A stretch of DNA of 20,179 bases, taken from the NCBI GenBank assembly GCA_023387235.1, contig JAEWIJ010000126.1:1-20179 (forward strand), given 5' to 3'. The notes under the pieces are model-generated. The model did not search any database. It had not been told where the DNA came from and saw only the letters and a program-made list of their open reading frames with translations. The position numbers and the translations under genes were made by a program. Positions 7,904 through 15,315 of this stretch are shown here, one piece after another (the first letter of the stretch is position 1; each line of letters starts with the position of its first letter). Origin of the DNA: Pseudomonadota bacterium (lineage in GTDB: Bacteria > Pseudomonadota > Alphaproteobacteria > Rhizobiales > Hyphomicrobiaceae).

Positions 7904-8950
7904 TTAGCCGCCGCGCTCCGACTTGCGCAAGGCGACGAGGCACAAGAGCTCGAACAGCATCTGCGCGCCGGCCTGCGCGGTCGTCGTATTGGCGTCATAC
8001 TGTGGCGCCACTTCGACGACATCCCCGCCGACGATATCGATGCCGGCAAGACCGCGCAGGATGGCCAGCACCTCGCGCGGCATGAGCCCGCCGACCTCGG
8101 GCGTCCCAGTGCCGGGTGCGAAGGCCGGGTCGAGGCTGTCGATGTCGAAGCTCACATAGGTCGGGCCATCGCCGACGACGGCACGCGCCTTCGCGATCAC
8201 GGCATCGAGCCCCATGGCGCCGACCTCCTCGGCGTGGATGACCGTCATGCCGCTCTCGAAGGAGAATTCCCAGAGATACTCCGCGCCGCCGCGAATGCCG
8301 ATCTGGATGACGCGTGCCGGATCGAGCACGCCTTCGAGGACCGCGAGGCGGAAGGGGCCGCCGTGATGGAACTTGGCGCCCTCGTATTCGCCGGCCGTGT
8401 CGCAGTGCGCGTCGATATGGACCATGCCGAGCGGGCGATCGCGGCCGAGCGCCTTGAGGATCGGCAGCGTGATCGAGTGATCGCCGCCGACCGACAGCGG
8501 CGTGACGCCGGCACGCGCGATCTCGCCGTAGAAAGCCTCGATGTCGGCATGGCATTCGTCGAGGCTGAAGCGGCTCTTCATGGGCACGTCGCCGATGTCG
8601 GCGACCTCGAGATCGCCCATCGGCGCGACGCGCAACACGTGCTCATAGGGCCCGATCCGCTCGACGGCGCGCACGGCACGCGGGCCGAGGCGGGCGCCAG
8701 CGCGGTTTGTTACGCCGAGATCCATGGGAACGCCGACGAGGGCGACATCGAGACCGGCAAAGCCCGTGGCCGCCGCATCGGGTGCAAAGCGCGCGCCGAG
8801 CAGCGTGGCAGGATCGGCGAATGGCCATTTCCGACGATCGGGCGCGGCAAAGACGCGAGACGCGACCGCGGCAAAGGCCGGATCCTGGATATCGCCGCCC
8901 TTGGCGCCGGCGTAGCGGGCCCGAAGTGCGGCGAGCTTGTCCTTGTCCAT
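7904..8950 (-). CDS. speB: Agmatinase-family ureohydrolase
   Basis: A 348-residue binuclear-manganese enzyme of the arginase / agmatinase / guanidinobutyrase superfamily. All metal-binding motifs are present: SVGGDHS (His158), HIDAHCD (Asp180, His182, Asp184) and SFDIDSLDP (Asp269, Asp271). The substrate-loop pattern KFHHGGPFRLAVLEG and QIGIRGGAEY is of agmatinase / guanidinobutyrase style rather than arginase. Agmatinase hydrolyses agmatine to putrescine and urea; guanidinobutyrase remains possible because motif reading cannot separate the two. The ATG at 8950 has GGGAGA about 10 bases upstream; a longer frame to 9202 adds a leader without family character. It is divergent from the O-acetylhomoserine sulfhydrylase gene and tail-to-tail with the response regulator. 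The N-terminus is about 30 residues longer than in compact agmatinases, as is common in proteobacterial members. Confidence 0.9.
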   Translation of the reverse strand: MDKDKLAALRARYAGAKGGDIQDPAFAAVASRVFAAPDRRKWPFADPATLLGARFAPDAAATGFAGLDVALVGVPMDLGVTNRAGARLGPRAVRAVERIGPYEHVLRVAPMGDLEVADIGDVPMKSRFSLDECHADIEAFYGEIARAGVTPLSVGGDHSITLPILKALGRDRPLGMVHIDAHCDTAGEYEGAKFHHGGPFRLAVLEGVLDPARVIQIGIRGGAEYLWEFSFESGMTVIHAEEVGAMGLDAVIAKARAVVGDGPTYVSFDIDSLDPAFAPGTGTPEVGGLMPREVLAILRGLAGIDIVGGDVVEVAPQYDANTTTAQAGAQMLFELLCLVALRKSERGG

Positions 8951-9141
8951 GCCCGAGATCTCCCGAGAGCTTGAAGCGGCCCGAGGATAGCCGACGTCGG
9001 CCGCGCACCCAACAGCGCCGGCTGACGGCCTTTTGACGCTCGTCGCATTGCTTCCCACGACTTCGCCATTGACGTCATGGCCGCCGATCAGATTGATGAG
9101 GGCGGATTGCCGTACGAAACCAAGCGCAAGGGAGAAGCGCC

Positions 9142-10437
9142 ATGACCGAAGCGACCAAGGGCCCGAGCTTTGCGACGCTCGCTGTGCATGCCGGCGCGAC
9201 ACCCGATCCCTCGACGGGGGCGCGCGCGACGCCGATCTACCAGACGACCTCGTTCGTCTTCAACGATGCCGAGCACGCCGCGGCGCTCTTCGGGCTCCAG
9301 GCTTTCGGCAACATCTACACGCGCATCATGAACCCGACGCAGGCCGTGCTCGAGCAGCGCGTCGCCGCGCTCGAAGGCGGCACGGCCGCGCTCGCCGTCG
9401 CATCGGGCCATGCCGCGCAGTTCCTCGCCTTCCACACGCTGCTCGAGCCGGGCGACGAGTTCGTTGCAGGGCGCCAGCTCTATGGCGGTTCGATCAACCA
9501 GTTCAATCACTCCTTCAAGAAGTTCAACTGGAACGTCGTCTGGGCGGATTCGACCAACCCGGCGAGTTTCGAGAAGGCCATCACGCCGAAGACCAAGGCG
9601 CTGTTCGTCGAGAGCATCGCCAATCCCGGCGGCATCATCATCGACCTGCCGGCTATCGGCGCCATCGCGAAGAAGCACGCCATTCCGCTGATCGTCGACA
9701 ATACGCTGGCGACGCCGTTCCTCATCAAGCCCAAGGAGCATGGCGCCGACATCGTCATCCACTCCGCGACGAAATTCCTCGGCGGGCACGGCAACTCGAT
9801 CGGCGGCATCATCGTCGACAGCGGCACCTACGACTGGCTCAAGGCGGGCGACCGCTATCCGACATTGACGGCGCCGAACGCCAGCTACAACGGCATGGTG
9901 CTCGCCGAGACGTTCGGCAATTTCGCGTTCGCGATCGCCGCGCGCGTCATGGGGCTGCGCGATATCGGGCCTGCGATCTCGCCATTCAACGCCTTCCTCA
10001 TCAACACCGGCATCGAGACCTTGCCGCTCCGGATGCGCCAGCATTGCGCCAATGCGCAGGCCGTGGCTGAGCACCTTTCGCGCCATCCGAAGGTGGCGTG
10101 GGTCAACTATTCCGGCCTTCCCGAAAACGCCTATCACGCCCTGCAGAAGAATCTCTCGCCCAATGGCGGCGGTGCGGTGTTCACCTTCGGCCTTAAGGGC
10201 GGATACGACGCGGGCGTGAAGTTCGTCGCGGGGCTTGAGCTCTTCTCGCACCTCGCCAACATGGGCGACGTGCGCAGCCTCGTCATTCATCCGGCTTCGA
10301 CGACGCACAGCCAGCTCACGCCCGAGCAGCGCGCCGCCGCCGGTGCCGGCGACGACGTCGTGCGTCTCTCGGTCGGCATCGAGGACAAGGCGGACATCAT
10401 CGCCGACATCGACAAGGCGCTGGCGGGGATCGGGTAG
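9142..10437 (+). CDS. metY: O-acetylhomoserine sulfhydrylase (aminocarboxypropyltransferase)
   Basis: A 431-residue PLP enzyme of the Cys/Met metabolism family. It condenses O-acetyl-L-homoserine with sulfide to homocysteine, the direct sulfhydrylation route to methionine. The PLP lysine is Lys211 in HSATKFLGGHG, and Asp186 in LIVDNTLATPF would bind the pyridine nitrogen. The N-terminal FATLAVHAGATPDPSTGARATPIYQT and FGNIYTRIMNPT segments and the C-terminal DVRSLVIHPASTTHSQL are characteristic of the roughly 430-residue MetY subgroup, as opposed to the shorter MetB/MetZ proteins. RBS AAGGGAGAAG lies just upstream of the ATG. No clear SAM riboswitch is seen in the 191-base upstream gap. The DUF6998-like gene begins 22 bases after the stop. 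Confidence 0.95.
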   Translation: MTEATKGPSFATLAVHAGATPDPSTGARATPIYQTTSFVFNDAEHAAALFGLQAFGNIYTRIMNPTQAVLEQRVAALEGGTAALAVASGHAAQFLAFHTLLEPGDEFVAGRQLYGGSINQFNHSFKKFNWNVVWADSTNPASFEKAITPKTKALFVESIANPGGIIIDLPAIGAIAKKHAIPLIVDNTLATPFLIKPKEHGADIVIHSATKFLGGHGNSIGGIIVDSGTYDWLKAGDRYPTLTAPNASYNGMVLAETFGNFAFAIAARVMGLRDIGPAISPFNAFLINTGIETLPLRMRQHCANAQAVAEHLSRHPKVAWVNYSGLPENAYHALQKNLSPNGGGAVFTFGLKGGYDAGVKFVAGLELFSHLANMGDVRSLVIHPASTTHSQLTPEQRAAAGAGDDVVRLSVGIEDKADIIADIDKALAGIG

Positions 10438-10459
10438 GGCTGGATGAGAGGGGTGAGTT

Positions 10460-10891
10460 TTGAGCAAACGCATTCCACTGCCGGAGGCAGTCGCGAAGAT
10501 ATACGAGGCCGTCGCCGAACTGGAGGTTCGCTACCCGGGGCGAAAATTCACGCCTGACGGACATCTCGTAGGATCCATCGGAGAAGTCATAGCTGCTGAA
10601 GCATTGGGCTTGATACTGCATCCTGCGTCTTATGCCGGCCACGATGCGTATGACGCCAACGGCGATGTCCAAATCAAGATGACAGGTCGAACGGGGACGA
10701 GCGTTGGCCTCTACATGACGTGCGCTCGGCTTGTTGTGCTCAAGATCGTATCGCCACAAGAAGCCGAGATCGTCTACGACGGGCCAGGAGAGGCAGCGTG
10801 GAGCGCCGCAGGCAAAATGGGAAAGAACGGCCAGCGGGTTATCAGTCTCGCGCGGCTCAAGACAATTGCGGCGCAGCAAGCTGCGAATTGA
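10460..10891 (+). CDS. DUF6998-like protein with nuclease-like motif pattern
   Basis: A 143-residue protein starting at a TTG (MSKRIPLPEAVAKIYEAV), with a purine-rich GAGAGGGGTGAG just upstream. The conserved parts are FTPDGHLVGSIGEVIAAEALGL (about 30-51), SYAGHDAYDANGDVQIKMT (57-75) and WSAAGKMGKNGQRVISLARL near the end. This resembles the family I recall as DUF6998; no function is established. The spacing of Glu42, Asp62 and Gln71-x-Lys73 resembles a PD-(D/E)xK nuclease core (Glu on helix 1, Asp, then Q/E-x-K on a strand), which is inference. GC is about 58% over 10501-10860 by hand count, somewhat below its neighbours, suggesting later acquisition. It follows metY by 22 bases and may be read from the same transcript. 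Confidence 0.78.
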   Translation: MSKRIPLPEAVAKIYEAVAELEVRYPGRKFTPDGHLVGSIGEVIAAEALGLILHPASYAGHDAYDANGDVQIKMTGRTGTSVGLYMTCARLVVLKIVSPQEAEIVYDGPGEAAWSAAGKMGKNGQRVISLARLKTIAAQQAAN

Positions 10892-10903
10892 GCATAAGCT
10901 TGC

Positions 10904-10932
10904 GCGAACGCCGCGAATCGCTCAGCGTTCGC
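10904..10932 (+). terminator. Candidate hairpin after the DUF6998-like gene
   Basis: A perfect 8-bp inverted repeat GCGAACGC / GCGTTCGC (10904-10911 and 10925-10932) with a 13-base loop lies 12 bases past the stop of the DUF6998-like gene. Only a weak T-rich stretch (AGCTTGTTGG) follows, so it may be a factor-assisted terminator or an operator for rlpA. Confidence 0.35.
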
Positions 10933-10990
10933 AGCTTGTTGGTCGGCATGCCGCCGGCCGACCTCGCGTCGATGGAGTTCCATGCGCTAG

Positions 10991-11800
10991 ATGAGCATGG
11001 TGAGTGACACCGCCCGCCAACGGTCCGGGCGGATAGATCGCAGGTCGAAGCTCGTCGTTGTGCTCGGCCTCGCTTTGGCTCTCGGCGCTTGTGCGCGAGA
11101 GGATGGACCTTCCGCAAACTGGCGCACGACCAGCGAGCCTACGACGGCGCCGCTCGGCCTTGCGCCGCAGGAGCCGGCAGCCGCGCCGCAAACGCCCATG
11201 GCGCCCTCCATGCAGGTGCTGCCGCAGCATTCGGAGCCGAAGCCCACGCCGCGCGGGCCCTGCCTGACGAAGTGGGGATCGCCGCGCCTCGATGCGCCGT
11301 CCGAATGCGGCGCCGCCACGGGGCCGCGCGCCTCGCGTCCCTTGCCGGGGACGGGCGTCTACAAGGTCGGCAAGCCCTATACTGTCGCCGGACGGACCTA
11401 CGTGCCGGCCGAGGATCCAGACTACGAGGAGACGGGCACGGCCTCCTGGTACGGCGATGGCTTTCACGGCGGGCCGACCGCCAACGGTGAGATCTACGAC
11501 ATGCACCGGCTGACGGCGGCGCACCGGACGCTGCCCATGCCCTCCTACGCCTACGTGCACAACCCGGCCAACGGGCGTACGATCATGGTACGCATCAACA
11601 ATCGCGGCCCCTTCAAGGGCAATAGGATCATCGACCTATCGCGGGAGGCGGCGCGCCTCCTCGATTTCAAGGCCCGCGGGCTCGCCAGCGTGCGCGTTAC
11701 CTATGCCGGGCGGGCGCCGCTCGACGGGAGCGATGATGCCGAGCGCGCGTTCCTCGCACGCCAGTCCTGGTATCGCCAGACCGTCACGCTCGACCATTAA
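10991..11800 (+). CDS. rlpA: RlpA-family septal ring lytic transglycosylase-like lipoprotein
   Basis: A 269-residue lipoprotein. The signal peptide (RRSKLVVVLGLALALGAC) ends in a lipobox LGAC with the lipidated Cys at 34. Residues about 40-125 are a Pro/Ala-rich linker with a Cys pair (Cys91, Cys106). The double-psi beta-barrel domain (about 147-240) begins TGTASWYGDGFHGGPTANGE and runs through TAAHRTLP to IIDLSREAARLLDF. RlpA cuts glycan strands lacking stem peptides at the septum. Glu167 (TANGE) and His178 are kept, but the usual NDRGPF motif reads NNRGPF, with Asn at 204 where Asp is expected. There is no C-terminal SPOR domain, so septal targeting would need another route. The start is uncertain: ATGs at 10991 and 10997 and a GTG at 11000 are close together, and none has a strong RBS. 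Confidence 0.9.
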   Translation: MSMVSDTARQRSGRIDRRSKLVVVLGLALALGACAREDGPSANWRTTSEPTTAPLGLAPQEPAAAPQTPMAPSMQVLPQHSEPKPTPRGPCLTKWGSPRLDAPSECGAATGPRASRPLPGTGVYKVGKPYTVAGRTYVPAEDPDYEETGTASWYGDGFHGGPTANGEIYDMHRLTAAHRTLPMPSYAYVHNPANGRTIMVRINNRGPFKGNRIIDLSREAARLLDFKARGLASVRVTYAGRAPLDGSDDAERAFLARQSWYRQTVTLDH

Positions 11801-11935
11801 GCCTACGCCACCTCCGCCGCGCGATTTTCACATGACGGATATGTAACCTCCGGGCCGACCGGTTTTGCTTGCGTGCGTTGAAGCCTTTGACAATATGTGC
11901 CCCGCGTCGGGGGCGATAGGAGGCGGAAGCGAGCG

Positions 11936-12340
11936 ATGATCGGTTTGGTCATCATTACGCACGCAGGGCTGGCGACGGAATTCAAAGCTGCGCTCGAGCA
12001 TGTCGTCGGGCCGCAGGATCAGCTCGAGACATTGTCGATCGGTCCCGATGACGACATCGAGCGACGACGGCAGCAGCTCATCGAGGCTGTGCAGCGCGCC
12101 GATCGCGGCGACGGCGTCGTCGTGCTGACGGACATGTTCGGCGGGACGCCATCGAACCTCGCCATCTCCGTGATGGAGGCGACGGGCGCCGAGGTGATCG
12201 CGGGCGTCAACCTGCCGATGCTCATCAAGCTCGCCGGCGTGCGCAAGGATCGCCCGCTCGTCGAAGCCGTGGATCTGGCCAAGGAGGCCGGGCGCAAGTA
12301 CATTTCCGTCGCGAGCCAGGTGCTCTCGGGCACGACTTGA
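11936..12340 (+). CDS. PTS EIIA component, mannose type
   Basis: A 134-residue cytosolic EIIA-Man-type protein. The phosphorylated histidine lies in MIGLVIITHAGLA (His9). The later VLTDMFGGTPSNLAIS and GVNLPMLIKLA segments are family hallmarks. In Alphaproteobacteria this protein and HPr belong to a regulatory phosphorelay (EI-Ntr, HPr, EIIA) that usually lacks sugar permeases and adjusts carbon and nitrogen metabolism. The ATG at 11936 has AGGAGG about 13 bases upstream; a GTG at 11897 would add 13 residues without family character. The HPr gene follows after 40 bases, so the two form an operon. The kinase gene hprK and the chvG/chvI sensors, often just upstream in related bacteria, are not here; rlpA occupies that place. 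Confidence 0.93.
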   Translation: MIGLVIITHAGLATEFKAALEHVVGPQDQLETLSIGPDDDIERRRQQLIEAVQRADRGDGVVVLTDMFGGTPSNLAISVMEATGAEVIAGVNLPMLIKLAGVRKDRPLVEAVDLAKEAGRKYISVASQVLSGTT

Positions 12341-12380
12341 CCTAGCAGCCGCAGCATCCTCCATCGACGAGCCAGCCGAC

Positions 12381-12665
12381 TTGAGCAGTTCAGGAAGCCA
12401 GCGCGCGGACGTCACGATCCGCAACAAGAAGGGCTTGCACGCGCGGGCCTCGGCGAAGTTCGTCAAGTGCGCCGAAGGATTCACAGCCCGAATAAGCGTG
12501 TCGCGCGACGGACAGTCGGTCGGCGGCACGTCGATCATGGGCCTGCTGACGCTCGCGGCGAGCCAGGGCACCACGATCACGATCATGACCGAAGGTGCGG
12601 ACGCGCGCGAGGCGCTGATCGCGCTCGTGGCTCTCGTCCGGGATGGCTTCGGCGAAGAGAGTTGA
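12381..12665 (+). CDS. ptsH: HPr-family phosphocarrier protein
   Basis: A 94-residue HPr. The active-site His lies in NKKGLHARASAKFVK (His20), and the regulatory Ser in GGTSIMGLLTLAASQG is the counterpart of Ser46, the target of HPr kinase. HPr takes phosphate from EI-Ntr and passes it to EIIA proteins. The only start that fits the family length is the TTG at 12381, with a poor Shine-Dalgarno, so it may depend on translational coupling to the EIIA gene 40 bases upstream. The presence of the Ser site suggests an HPr kinase elsewhere in the genome. A 14-base perfect palindrome (GCGCGACGTCGCGC) follows the stop without a T-tract. Confidence 0.93.
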   Translation: MSSSGSQRADVTIRNKKGLHARASAKFVKCAEGFTARISVSRDGQSVGGTSIMGLLTLAASQGTTITIMTEGADAREALIALVALVRDGFGEES

Positions 12666-12684
12666 GCGCGCGACGTCGCGCCGT

Positions 12685-12709
12685 GGAACGAAGTGCCGGC
12701 CGCGCCGTT
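12685..12709 (+). promoter_or_regulatory. Candidate sigma-EcfG (general stress) promoter
   Basis: GGAAC at 12685-12689 and CGTT at 12706-12709 are separated by 16 bases, matching the alphaproteobacterial EcfG consensus GGAAC-N16/17-CGTT at every fixed position. It lies 20 bases after the HPr stop and about 630 bases upstream of prkA, so it would drive either a long leader or an unannotated small RNA. By rough calculation such a match is expected about 0.3 times in a window this size, so chance is possible. Confidence 0.4.
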
Positions 12710-13241
12710 CAAAGGTTGCAACGCCGAAAACGCAGGCAGATGCAGGGGAATGCGGCAGCGTGTCCTGAAATCGCGGCGTCTGTCACCTTCCGGACACAGA
12801 AGACTTGAAAGCAAATACGCTGTTGGAAACGACAGCCTGAGCCGGTCGAATCGGGCACGATCTACATTACGAATTTGCAACTGGCATTATCTCGATGCGG
12901 GATGCAATTTGAACCGGCGAATGACAGCGGCAATGAGTTCGTCCGGCAGCAAATGCGATCAGCGGGTCGCATTCCCGGTTGTGCCGGTTCCTGCACTGAA
13001 TCGATCAGGCCATTGTCCTGATGTGATTTTTGCGACCGAGCAGAGGCGTCCGAAGAGACGCCGGGGCAGATTTGAGGGCCGCGACACAGACAATGCTTGT
13101 ATCGTTGCTGCAATGCGGTATCGTTATGTTGCGATGCAAGAAGAGAATGTAGCGAGCAGTGCGGTTGAAACGCCGCACGAGCCGACGAAATACAAAGACA
13201 AAGACGAGCAGTCGCCCACGGGACGGCAAAATGGCTCATAC

Positions 13242-13258
13242 TTGGCTTTGGCGATGCA
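13242..13258 (+). promoter_or_regulatory. Candidate sigma-54 promoter of the prkA operon
   Basis: TTGGC at 13242-13246 and TGCA at 13255-13258 place the invariant GG (13244-13245) and GC (13256-13257) exactly 10 bases apart, as in the -24/-12 consensus TGGCACG-N4-TTGCW (TGGC fully matched at -24, four of five bases at -12). The transcript would start near 13269, about 73 bases before the prkA ATG. In E. coli the homologous yeaGH operon is controlled by NtrC and sigma-54, which raises plausibility. No clear NtrC enhancer site was recognised upstream. Confidence 0.42.
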
Positions 13259-13341
13259 TTGCCCGATCTGAGTGACGCGTACGGAAACGACGGATCAGTG
13301 ATCGGGTACCCGTTGGGCTCTAAACACCGTAGGGCAGAACA

Positions 13342-15288
13342 ATGGCGACGCGCAGCGAGATCTTCGACCTCTACGCTCAGAGCTACGACCGCCAGAAGCA
13401 GGTCGTGACGCCTCTGAAGGACTACCTCGAGGGGTGTCGGAAGGATCCCTCGATGTACGCCACGCCGGCCGAGCGCATGCTCAAGGCGATCGGCGAGCCG
13501 ACCATGGTCAATACGGCGGATGATGCGCGCCTCGGCCGCATCTTCATGAACCGGACGATCAAGGTCTATCCGGCCTTCAAGGATTTCTACGGCCTCGAGG
13601 ACACCATCGAGCGCATCGTCGGCTACTTCCGCCACGCCGCGCAGGGCCTCGAGGAGCGCAAGCAGATCCTCTATCTCCTCGGCCCCGTCGGCGGCGGCAA
13701 GTCGTCGCTCGCGGAGCGCCTCAAGGACCTCATGGAGGCCTGCCCCATCTACGTGCTGAAGGCAGGCAACGAGGTGAGCCCGATCTTCGAGAGCCCGCTC
13801 GGGCTGTTCAACCCTGAGACCATGGGCCCGCATCTCGAGGAGAAGTACGGTATTCCGGTGCGCGTGCTCGGCGGCTTCATCTCGCCGTGGGCGGTGAAGC
13901 GCCTCGACGAGTTCGGCGGCGACATCTCGAAGTTCAGCGTCGTGAAGCTCTATCCCTCGAAGCTGCGCCAGATCTGCATCGCGAAGACCGAGCCCGGCGA
14001 CGAGAACAACCAGGATATCTCGGCCCTGGTCGGCAAGGTCGACATCCGCAAGCTCGAGCACTTCGGCCAGAACGATGCCGACGCCTACTCCTACTCGGGC
14101 GGCCTCAACCGCACGACGCAGGGTCTTCTCGAGTTCGTCGAGATGTTCAAGGCGCCGCTGAAGATGCTGCATCCACTGCTGACGGCGACGCAGGATCGCA
14201 CCTACGTCGGCACGGAGAACGTCGGCGCGCTGCCCTACCAGGGCATCATCATCGCGCACTCGAACGAGAGCGAGTGGCAGAGCTTCCGCGCGAACCGCAC
14301 GAACGAGGCCTTCCTCGACCGTATCTGCGTGATCAAGGTGCCGTACTGCCTGCGCGTCACGGAAGAGAAGAAGATCTACGAGAAGCTCCTCAACGCGAGC
14401 GAGCTTTCGGAAGCGCCGTGCTCGCCGGGTACGCTCGAGATGCTCTCGCAGTTCTCGGTGCTGAGCCGCCTCAAGGAGCACGAGAATTCACAGCTCTTCT
14501 CGAAGATGCGCGTCTATGACGGCGAGAATCTGAAGGACACCGATCCGCACGCCCGCACCATGCAGGAGTACCGCGATGCCGCCGGCGTCACGGAAGGCAT
14601 GGACGGCGCCTCGACGCGGTTCGCCTACAAGATCCTCTCAGAGACGTTCAACTTCGACAGCCACGAGATCAGCGCCGATCCGGTGCATCTGATGTACGTG
14701 CTCGAGCAGGCCATCAAGCGCGAGCAGATGCCGGAGGATACCGAGCAGCGCTATCTCGAGTTCATCAAGGAAGATCTCTCGCCGCGCTATGCCGAGTTCA
14801 TCGGCAACGAGATCCAGAAGGCCTATCTCGAGTCCTACAACGATTACGGGCAGAACCTGTTCGACCGCTACGTCGCTTATGCCGACGCCTGGATCGAGGA
14901 TCACGACTTCAAGGATCCCGATACCGGCCAGCTCATGAGCCGCGAGCTGCTCGATCAGGAGCTCTCGAAGATCGAGAAGCCGGCCGGCATCGCCAACCCG
15001 AAGGACTTCCGCTACGAGGTCGTCAAGTTCTCGCTCCGGGCGCGGGCGCGCAACGGTGGCAGGAATCCGGATTGGACGAGCTACGAGAAGATCCGCGACG
15101 TCATCGAGCGGCGCATGTTCAGCCAGGTCGAGGATCTGCTGCCGGTGATCAGCTTCGGCGCCAAGAAAGACAGCGACGCCGAGAAGAAGCACCACGAGTT
15201 CGTCGACCGCATGGTCGCGCGCGGCTACACGCCGCGTCAGGTCCGCCGGCTCGTGGAATGGTACATGCGTGTGAAGAAGTCGAGCTGA
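13342..15288 (+). CDS. prkA: PrkA-type serine protein kinase (YeaG)
   Basis: A 648-residue cytosolic protein, close in length to E. coli YeaG (about 640). The AAA-like PrkA N-terminal domain has a Walker A GPVGGGKSS (114-122, Lys120). It is preceded by MYATPAERMLKAIGEP, RLGRIFMNRTIKVYPAF and a DFYGLEDTIERIV helix, all family hallmarks. The C-terminal third (EQRYLEFIKEDLSPRYAEF onwards, to YTPRQVRRLVEWYMRVKKS) is the PrkA C-terminal kinase-like domain. PrkA proteins phosphorylate Ser residues and act in starvation, stationary-phase and sporulation-type responses; AAA-protease activity has also been proposed. It leads the yeaH-spoVR group, with 27 bases to the next gene. The start ATG has only a weak RBS (AGGGCAG). 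It is intact, with no frameshift. Confidence 0.96.
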   Translation: MATRSEIFDLYAQSYDRQKQVVTPLKDYLEGCRKDPSMYATPAERMLKAIGEPTMVNTADDARLGRIFMNRTIKVYPAFKDFYGLEDTIERIVGYFRHAAQGLEERKQILYLLGPVGGGKSSLAERLKDLMEACPIYVLKAGNEVSPIFESPLGLFNPETMGPHLEEKYGIPVRVLGGFISPWAVKRLDEFGGDISKFSVVKLYPSKLRQICIAKTEPGDENNQDISALVGKVDIRKLEHFGQNDADAYSYSGGLNRTTQGLLEFVEMFKAPLKMLHPLLTATQDRTYVGTENVGALPYQGIIIAHSNESEWQSFRANRTNEAFLDRICVIKVPYCLRVTEEKKIYEKLLNASELSEAPCSPGTLEMLSQFSVLSRLKEHENSQLFSKMRVYDGENLKDTDPHARTMQEYRDAAGVTEGMDGASTRFAYKILSETFNFDSHEISADPVHLMYVLEQAIKREQMPEDTEQRYLEFIKEDLSPRYAEFIGNEIQKAYLESYNDYGQNLFDRYVAYADAWIEDHDFKDPDTGQLMSRELLDQELSKIEKPAGIANPKDFRYEVVKFSLRARARNGGRNPDWTSYEKIRDVIERRMFSQVEDLLPVISFGAKKDSDAEKKHHEFVDRMVARGYTPRQVRRLVEWYMRVKKSS

Positions 15289-15315
15289 CCCGGAAGGGTT
15301 CGCTGGGGGCTGTGC

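Larger units (their letters stand above)
12666..13341. other. 676-base AT-richer gap before the prkA operon
   Basis: This is the longest gene-free stretch of the window. GC is about 51% over 13081-13260 by hand count, against more than 60% in the flanking genes. It holds a perfect EcfG-type box pair (12685-12709), a sigma-54-type box pair (13242-13258), an inverted repeat AATGCGA / TCGCATT (12952-12958, 12967-12973) and a hairpin GGCGTC / GACGCC (13045-13050, 13057-13062). A GTG-initiated plus frame is open for 192 codons (12693-13271), but it uses many AGA, TTA, GGA and A/T-ending codons, has no hydrophobic core and resembles no family I know, so I do not call it a gene. The region is best read as a long regulatory leader, possibly with a small RNA. 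Confidence 0.6.

Noticed and set aside
9091..9140. Stretch upstream of metY with SAM-II-riboswitch-like words (GATTGATGAGGGCGGATTGC, later AAACCAAGCGCAAGG)
   Set aside because: Some words recall the SAM-II consensus, but I could not find the P1 helix or a consistent pseudoknot. A covariance-model search with the SAM-II family would settle it; a significant hit would reverse this.
12667..12682. 14-base palindrome after HPr as a terminator
   Set aside because: GCGCGACGTCGCGC is perfect but has no usable loop and no T-tract, and such palindromes arise easily in GC-rich DNA.
12840..12870. tRNA T-loop-like GGTCGAATC in the gap before prkA
   Set aside because: Flanking bases do not form the T stem, and no acceptor or anticodon arm could be drawn around it.
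12862..14481. 539-codon minus-strand open frame across the prkA start and upstream gap
   Set aside because: Most of it is antisense to prkA and the Leu/Arg/Glu/Val-rich product has no recognisable family.
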